A stretch of 26,825 nucleotides of DNA from JABEVB01 sp049965775 (GTDB taxonomy: Bacteria; Planctomycetota; Phycisphaerae; WQYP01), in the NCBI GenBank assembly GCA_049965775.1, contig JBMFVX010000031.1:1-26825 (forward strand), written 5' to 3'. The position numbers and the translations under genes were made by a program. Of the stretch, positions 22,463 to 26,825 are shown piece after piece; within the stretch, counting starts at the first letter, position 1; each line of letters starts with the position of its first letter. Below the pieces are notes generated by a model, which had not been told where the DNA came from, did no database searches, and saw nothing but the letters and a program-made list of their open reading frames with translations.

Positions 22463-23866
22463 TCATTTCACCGGCTTTAGCTCATAGTGATCAGCCAGTG
22501 GCGTGGCTGCCTGGCGCTCAGCGCTCAGCATGTCGGGGAGGGTTGCGTAAATTGCATGGGCCAGGTTTTCCCCGTCGGTGCGAACCACCGCACGTACTGC
22601 GGCGCTTACACCTGGGAACAGAATCAGCCGTGGACTGTTCCAAGGCGGGCAGTACTGTTCGATGGGCAGTTGAACGTCGCGCCATGCATAAAAGCGAACT
22701 TGCGTGCGATTCCATACCATCGCCAAAACGTGATACGCCTGCAGCAGCATTGGCGTGCGATACCTTGCCAGGTTGATGCCGCGGGCTAACGCGGTGGCAC
22801 TGAAGGTGCCCACCGCGTGGCCATTGATGCTGAGTTTATAGCTTTTGGCACTCAGCCCTGCGACCTGTAATTCCTCTTGATCAAGCCGGCGATATAAATG
22901 CCCGGCATGAATAATTGCTTGCGCCGGCGGATTAATGAAGTGAAAATTGGGCTGCGGTGCCTGCCAGCCATTGACCGGTGGAAATTGCGGCCAGACTTCA
23001 TGCAGCGACAGCATTGGAAATGGCAATGAGCCGTCGCGTTGTGTCCAACGGATGCTACTATCACCGGTTGTATGGAGGTTTGTTACCTGCGTGTTGTCAG
23101 CAAGTTGAACTTTACCGCCCGATATGGCAACCTTCGTTACCGTGGCCGGCGCGTTCCACAGTTTCAGCAACGCCTCAGCCATGAGCAATTCTCCCGCCGC
23201 GCTTGGGTGTACTCGCCCTGGTACAACCTGACTGGCATACTTGGGTTGGGTGGCTTGGAGTTTTTTGATCACGGCTAACATGGGTGCGTTAAAATCTACG
23301 TAATAGAGGTGATCCTTTGTGGCGAGTTGTTTATCAAATTCGTCGTAGCGCTGCAGCACGCCGTTGTAGCCGCCGGGAAAACGGTGTTTGATGTTGGCAA
23401 ACGGCGAAGGCCCGAAGGGCGACGGCCCAAGAATGACAATGCGTACCCCCGGAAGATGCTTCTTTAAAGCATCAACCAGATGTTTGTACCCCTTTTTGTA
23501 GGTGTCAAATATTTTTGCGTCAAAGGGTCTGTACGAGGCATCGTTCATGCCCAGCATAATGGTGACAACCGTGGGCTTGAACGAGTATACGTCGCGTTTG
23601 AGCCGCACGTCTATCGGCCCGGCCCAGCCGCCGGTAACGCGGTCAGCGCCGACGCCGGAATCCACGAAGTCAACTTTCAGCTTGGGAAATCGCGTGACCG
23701 CATAGGTTTCCACAGCCACAGCATAAAATCGCTGCTCAGTGATGCTGTCGCCATAAAAGCACACGCGGTCGCCATTATGTAAAAAGAACTTGCCGGCCGC
23801 GATGGCGCGGCTGGTTGTCGGCAAAACCGCCAGTGTCAGCACTACAAAAGCTAATATACGCCGCAT
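22463..23866 (-). CDS. Exported SGNH/GDSL-family hydrolase with C-terminal extension
   Basis: This 467-residue protein has a signal peptide (MRRILAFVVLTLAVLPTTSRAIAA) and an SGNH hydrolase domain to about residue 240. The nucleophile is S41 in FYGDSITEQ (block I), then GADRVTGGW (Gly block), LGMNDAS (Asn block) and H220 in GRVHPSAAG. Related proteins have DRVHP there; here the Asp of the Asp-His pair is Gly (G217). The remaining 225 residues are an unrecognised, beta-rich region. SGNH enzymes deacetylate or de-esterify polysaccharides or lipids. GGAG is 8 nt before the ATG. Its start overlaps the end of a small coupled ORF, itself overlapping the Sel1 gene. Confidence 0.9.
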   Translation of the reverse strand: MRRILAFVVLTLAVLPTTSRAIAAGKFFLHNGDRVCFYGDSITEQRFYAVAVETYAVTRFPKLKVDFVDSGVGADRVTGGWAGPIDVRLKRDVYSFKPTVVTIMLGMNDASYRPFDAKIFDTYKKGYKHLVDALKKHLPGVRIVILGPSPFGPSPFANIKHRFPGGYNGVLQRYDEFDKQLATKDHLYYVDFNAPMLAVIKKLQATQPKYASQVVPGRVHPSAAGELLMAEALLKLWNAPATVTKVAISGGKVQLADNTQVTNLHTTGDSSIRWTQRDGSLPFPMLSLHEVWPQFPPVNGWQAPQPNFHFINPPAQAIIHAGHLYRRLDQEELQVAGLSAKSYKLSINGHAVGTFSATALARGINLARYRTPMLLQAYHVLAMVWNRTQVRFYAWRDVQLPIEQYCPPWNSPRLILFPGVSAAVRAVVRTDGENLAHAIYATLPDMLSAERQAATPLADHYELKPVK

Positions 23867-24042
23867 AAAAGAAGCTCCAAAATAATCGGCTGTGGCAAGA
23901 CGTCCCGCGGTTCATCGCAATTCCAGAAGCCGACACTCTGGAATGGTAATGGCAATAACATCGGGTCTTCAAGCTTATTGCCATGCCAATCGCAGTGGAA
24001 GTGTATTGCTTCCGGCGGCACGGCGCCAAAGACTCCTGTCAC
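23851..24042 (-). CDS. Small ORF coupled to the Sel1 gene (hypothetical)
   Basis: This 63-codon frame begins with GTG that shares bases with the Sel1 stop (GTGA, 24039-24042) and ends 16 bp inside the SGNH start. It fills the whole gap between the two genes. The predicted peptide has no match I recognise; it is rich in His, Cys, Trp and Pro and includes EAIHFHCDWHGNKLEDP. The overlap at both ends favours translation, yet there is no family evidence and it may be the chance reading of a 170-bp spacer. Confidence 0.3.
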   Translation of the reverse strand: MTGVFGAVPPEAIHFHCDWHGNKLEDPMLLPLPFQSVGFWNCDEPRDVLPQPIILELLLCGVY

Positions 24043-25691
24043 TCGCCGGGGTCAGGTTCAGGCTCGGGTGCGGCTTCGTCGGGTTGATCCCCTGCATCTT
24101 GTCCGTCAGCATCATCCTGTTGCTGCTGCTGGGCATCTTCTTGCGCCTGCTCAGCCTGCTGCTGTTCTTCTTCCTGCTGCTGCTGCTGCTGCTCCTGCTG
24201 TTGCTGCAAAACCCATTGATCATGGTCAGCCTTGGCAGCCTTCAGTTGCTGCTCGAGTATTTGTTGACACAACCCGCCTGCTATCATAAGATTCGCGTCA
24301 GATTCTGGATTATATTGCCTGATTGCCCGCTGAATGCGACCTATGAACTGCGTTGGATGAGGGCTTTGCACAATATCGCTTTGCAGGAGGCCTTGAAAGT
24401 TTTTCTTGGCCATCGCGTCACCCTGAGAGGACGACAGTAAAAACCATACAGCCGCTTTGGTATCGCTTTTGGGATAGAATTCGCCGCGCTGGTGCATCAT
24501 ACCGATATTATTTTCTGCTGCGCTGTTGTGCTGCTTCGCCGACAAAGTGTACCAATGGGCTGCATGCTGATAATTGATCGCCGTTCCAAAGCCAAATTGG
24601 TAGCAGTAACCGACGGAAAACTCTGCGGCGGCATTGCCCGATTCGGCACACCGGTGAAACCAATAAAACGTTTTGCCCGGGCGAATCAGAATAGTTTGCC
24701 CATCGTAGCGGCCCCTGTAATACGCCAAGGCAAGTTGATATTCGGTGGTAGGGTTACCGGTGGCCTCGGCGGCGATTACAAGCGGCTTGAGCAAAAGATG
24801 CTCGTTAAAGTAGAGGGCGGGCCGATACCTCGCGGCAACGGCGCGGCCGAGCCAGTGGGCCGATTTTGCGGCATTGGGCAAAGTGCCGCGACCATAATGG
24901 TAATCGGCGGCAATGGCGTATTGGGCTTCGACGACTCCCTGCCTGGCTGCGCGGTGATACCAGTGGTAGGCCTGGGCCGCGTCGGGGGCAATGTCCGCAA
25001 GCCCATGGGTATAGGCCTCGCCGAGCCTCGTCTCGGCCATGGAATAACCTTGCCTGGCTGCAAGCAGGTACCAGTGAATGGCGGTAGCTCCATTGGCGAT
25101 AATGTTTCCTGTCGTAGCTTGCTGGTAGAGCCAGCCAAAATCGTAGTAGCATGCGGCATTGTTTGCGCCGAGGTGCCTGGCCTGCTCGGCCCATGTACCG
25201 GCCGCTTGAAAGAGTGCTGTGTGCAGGCCTGAACCGAAAGGTTCAGATGGTATATACAGATGCGCCGGCTCTTGAAAGTATTCGCGCGTATAAAAATCAG
25301 CCAGATAAAGCATTGCATCCGGGTCGCCGTGCCGGGCCAGGTACAGCAGGATGGCATAGCTGGAGCCTTCGGTTTGGAACATGTCGGCGCCCGCCTGTTC
25401 GCCGCCAAGAACATCGCGGGATTTTCGGGCCGTAGGCGTGTTGCTCAGGGTGATCCAGAGCAGGTCGGGCGCGGTGCTTTGTAATGCTTCGGATTCGAGT
25501 TGCAGCCCCACGTCGCTGGAGATGGGGGTCGGTGGAATTTTCGGCTTGATCCATGTGGATTGGCAATATTGGTCATCCCAATTATTTGGATTGCGGTAGG
25601 CAAAGATTATGTCGTGAAGCTTGGTCCCGGCGCATCCGCCGAGTGCCGCAAGAAAAGTCGTCGCCAAGAAGACCATTAAAGTTTTGCGCAT
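24039..25691 (-). CDS. Sel1-repeat lipoprotein with Q/E-rich acidic tail
   Basis: This 550-residue protein starts MRKTLMVFLATTFLAALGGC with a lipobox (LGGC, C20), so it should be a lipoprotein in the envelope. About six Sel1 (TPR-like) repeats follow, for instance GATAIHWYLLAARQGYSMAE, AAQAYHWYHRAARQGVVEAQ in outline, HAAHWYTLSAKQHNSAAENN and KAAVWFLLSSSQGDAMAKKN. Sel1 repeats are protein-binding scaffolds. The last 60 or so residues are low complexity: runs of Gln with Glu, then Asp/Glu/Pro. AGGGA lies about 8 nt before ATG 25691; a longer frame from 25805 would place unmatched residues before the signal. The next ORF starts at its stop. Confidence 0.9.
   Translation of the reverse strand: MRKTLMVFLATTFLAALGGCAGTKLHDIIFAYRNPNNWDDQYCQSTWIKPKIPPTPISSDVGLQLESEALQSTAPDLLWITLSNTPTARKSRDVLGGEQAGADMFQTEGSSYAILLYLARHGDPDAMLYLADFYTREYFQEPAHLYIPSEPFGSGLHTALFQAAGTWAEQARHLGANNAACYYDFGWLYQQATTGNIIANGATAIHWYLLAARQGYSMAETRLGEAYTHGLADIAPDAAQAYHWYHRAARQGVVEAQYAIAADYHYGRGTLPNAAKSAHWLGRAVAARYRPALYFNEHLLLKPLVIAAEATGNPTTEYQLALAYYRGRYDGQTILIRPGKTFYWFHRCAESGNAAAEFSVGYCYQFGFGTAINYQHAAHWYTLSAKQHNSAAENNIGMMHQRGEFYPKSDTKAAVWFLLSSSQGDAMAKKNFQGLLQSDIVQSPHPTQFIGRIQRAIRQYNPESDANLMIAGGLCQQILEQQLKAAKADHDQWVLQQQQEQQQQQQEEEQQQAEQAQEDAQQQQQDDADGQDAGDQPDEAAPEPEPDPGE
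24117..24206 (-). repeat. Glutamine-rich microsatellite-like coding repeat
   Basis: On the minus strand CAG and CAA codons, broken by GAG/GAA and a few Ala codons, encode Gln runs of 4, 6, 3 and 5 in about 30 codons at the C-terminus of the Sel1 lipoprotein. Such triplet tracts can change length by slippage. Confidence 0.8.
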
Positions 25692-25939
25692 CGTCTTTTC
25701 CCTGTTTATTGATGGGGCAGCGTTCACGCAGGCGCTGGCCGGGCAGGAATGAGACCTGCAACGCAAAAGGCGGCCCCGCCGCAGGGCACGCCGAAACCAC
25801 CGCAAATCGGGTCAATCGGCATTGCCGCAAACGGAAAAAGTATTTGCAATAAGATTATCCAAGCGGCGAGCGCGAGTCAGTGTCGAGAGGGTTCAATGTC
25901 GTTGGCGCGGCCTGCGGGTCGCGAGAGCAGGCGGAGAGT

Positions 25940-25959
25940 CGGTTTCCTCAAGGAAACCG
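25940..25959. repeat. Perfect hairpin between the PEGA and Sel1 lipoprotein genes
   Basis: CGGTTTCC (25940-25947) and GGAAACCG (25952-25959) pair around a TCAA loop. It lies 40 bp past the PEGA gene's stop, where a terminator is expected, but no T-tract follows on the minus strand. The rest of 25692-25999 holds no recognised gene. Confidence 0.5.
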
Positions 25960-25999
25960 CTTAGCAAAGGCGCCAACTTTTGATCAGCACTTGACAGCG

Positions 26000-26476
26000 C
26001 TAATGCTTGCCCGGCGGCGGCAGCTGCGCCTTGAGTTCGTTGGCGTTTTTGATGAGTTGGCTTGCCGAGTCCTCCGGCACCTGTGGAAGAATAAACGCCC
26101 AGATTTTGTCATCCTTAAAGTGCATGGGCAAAATGGCGGCGATGAGGTCCGGGCCGATCCACTGAAACCACGGGGCGTGGGCAGTTTTGTGCGTATGCAG
26201 GTAGTAATACACCAACTTGGGGTGTTCGGGCGTGCCGATGTTTTTTGTAGCCCGCAGACGAACGTCATAAACGCCGTACCATTCAAATGGAACCTTGGCG
26301 GGACTGGTGCCCTGTTCAACATCGTTGAGGTAGACTTTGGCCCCCGGCGGGCTGGTGACAACCGTAATGGAGCGTTCAACGCAGCCGCCAAGCATGCCCA
26401 CCATACCTGTGCCGAGCAGGGCCGACAGCAGGGTTGTGGGCATGCGCCGCCAAAATGGTAAGGACACTGGTTTCAT
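26000..26476 (-). CDS. PEGA-domain lipoprotein
   Basis: This 158-residue protein has a signal with lipobox LGGC (C32). A PEGA domain follows at about residues 34-75: ITVVTSPPGAKVYLNDVEQG, then TSPAKVPFEWYGVYDVRL. PEGA domains are short beta domains common in surface lipoproteins and thought to contact cell-wall or other envelope components. The rest (about 75-158) has YYYLHTHKTAHAPWFQWIGP and a Gln/Pro tail, not recognised further. ATG 26476 has no visible SD; ATG 26443 is an alternative that still keeps the lipobox. The Sel1 lipoprotein follows on the same strand after about 310 bp. Confidence 0.85.
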   Translation of the reverse strand: MKPVSLPFWRRMPTTLLSALLGTGMVGMLGGCVERSITVVTSPPGAKVYLNDVEQGTSPAKVPFEWYGVYDVRLRATKNIGTPEHPKLVYYYLHTHKTAHAPWFQWIGPDLIAAILPMHFKDDKIWAFILPQVPEDSASQLIKNANELKAQLPPPGKH

Positions 26477-26578
26477 GCGAGCGGATTGTAAACGTAATCG
26501 CCCGCCAGCGGTAGCGCTTATGCGGGGTGATGGGTGCGGCCATTTTCGTTAAGGCAGTCGGCCGGTAGTGCTGGTAAC

Positions 26579-26595
26579 GCAGGCATCTTGCCTGC
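26579..26595. repeat. Palindrome GCAGGCATCTTGCCTGC, dispersed-repeat type
   Basis: GCAGGCA and TGCCTGC form a perfect 7-bp stem with a TCT loop. From memory, hairpins with this core recur as dispersed repeats in some cyanobacteria and PVC genomes. Only one copy is in this window. Confidence 0.55.
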
Positions 26596-26627
26596 ATCGG
26601 TCCGAGGGTGGGACACTGCGTCTTGCT

Positions 26628-26824
26628 TCAGAGCGAGGCCAGCCGCAGGCCTTGCACCCAGAAAAGGCGTCCGGTGGTGCCGATAAAATCGGCGCGATCC
26701 AAGGGCCGCGTAAAAAATCGCCGCGCGTCGTGCCGTCGTGCCGTCGAGCGGGTGCGGCCATATTTTTTGGCACTCCGGCAGGGGCTCTTATTCGCAATAT
26801 CCAAACGAAGCACAATGCGGAGAG
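26628..26824 (-). CDS. 3' end of an unrecognised gene (5' end beyond right edge)
   Basis: A frame open to the right edge ends at a stop at 26628-26630. Its last residues read FIGTTGRLFWVQGLRLASL, which looks like a genuine C-terminal strand rather than random translation, and the preceding part is Arg-rich (ARRHDARRFFTRPLDR). About 65 residues are visible. I do not recognise the family. A tandem GTCGTGCC (26727-26742) lies within it. It could be spurious; the frame was chosen for its open 5' side and plausible tail. Confidence 0.35.
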   Translation of the reverse strand, partial: LRIVLRLDIANKSPCRSAKKYGRTRSTARRHDARRFFTRPLDRADFIGTTGRLFWVQGLRLASL

Positions 26825-26825
26825 C

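Noticed and set aside
24492..25232. 246-residue plus-strand open frame
   Set aside because: Antisense to the Sel1 repeats; the repeat pattern on the minus strand explains the long frame.
26549..26815. 88-residue minus-strand open frame ending in CVTSTTGRLP
   Set aside because: Its C-terminus is a translation of the palindrome region at 26579-26595, and the rest overlaps the better-looking frame ending at 26628.
1..26825. CRISPR arrays, insertion sequences, prophage, toxin-antitoxin or tRNA genes
   Set aside because: No repeat-spacer pattern, transposase or phage motif, paired short toxin-antitoxin frames, or cloverleaf signature was visible by eye on either strand.

Overview
The window is a dense stretch of bacterial chromosome with high GC by eye (not computed). 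It carries no tRNA, rRNA, CRISPR array or insertion sequence that I can see. Several traits fit a Gram-negative-like, heterotrophic member of the PVC group, probably Planctomycetota (Phycisphaerae-like). These are exported proteins with signal peptides or lipoboxes, a Tat-exported GH31 glycosidase, an exported SGNH hydrolase, a CPBP protease with a proline-rich insert, a protein made of secretin/TonB short N-terminal (STN) domains, and an HU protein with a tail. The phylum is an inference from protein style, not a proof.

Layout, left to right. (1) 1-2850: the start of a cysteine-rich DUF5522-like gene runs off the left edge on the minus strand. Divergent from it, on the plus strand, are a DUF71/COG2102 ATP-pyrophosphatase, a signal-less BtuF-like corrinoid-binding protein, and an unknown membrane-anchored protein; the first two look like a B12-salvage pair. 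(2) 2998-4999, minus: a compact overlapping operon of ArsR regulator, SRPBCC protein, small KCPLC membrane protein and DUF899 thioredoxin-like protein. Its promoter is near consensus, overlaps a palindrome, and would give a leaderless mRNA. (3) 5224-6900: rplU with its own promoter and leader hairpin, convergent with a trans-polyprenyl diphosphate synthase whose promoter carries a perfect palindrome. (4) 6900-7409: about 500 bp without a convincing gene, holding a possible promoter followed by a C9 tract and several small repeats. (5) 7410-11150: a large exported protein of unknown function, convergent with trpC; trpC and a CPBP protease then diverge from a very short gap in which neither has an ATG/GTG/TTG start. 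(6) 11224-15868, plus: hemB with a charged insert beside its zinc loop, and the Tat-exported GH31 enzyme.

(7) 15991-21739, all minus: purB, a triple-STN exported protein and rlmN are packed as one operon; a separate good promoter then drives an HU-like protein and bioF. PurB resembles the animal adenylosuccinate lyase clade unusually closely. (8) 21740-22462: about 720 bp without a recognisable gene, with interleaved inverted repeats and clustered palindromes. (9) 22463-26476, minus: a PEGA lipoprotein; a Sel1-repeat lipoprotein ending in a Q/E-rich acidic tail; a small translationally coupled ORF; and an SGNH hydrolase with an Asp-to-Gly change in the usual DxxH block. (10) The right edge holds a dispersed-type palindrome and the 3' end of a further minus-strand gene.

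Most of the window is housekeeping: amino acid, haem, biotin, purine, isoprenoid and B12 metabolism, ribosome and rRNA modification. Small accessory modules are interspersed. I see no defence or mobile system. The most interesting signals are non-canonical starts around 10132-10166, the DUF71/BtuF-like pair, the ArsR promoter architecture, and unusual domain layouts (HemB insert, triple STN, polyglutamine tail).
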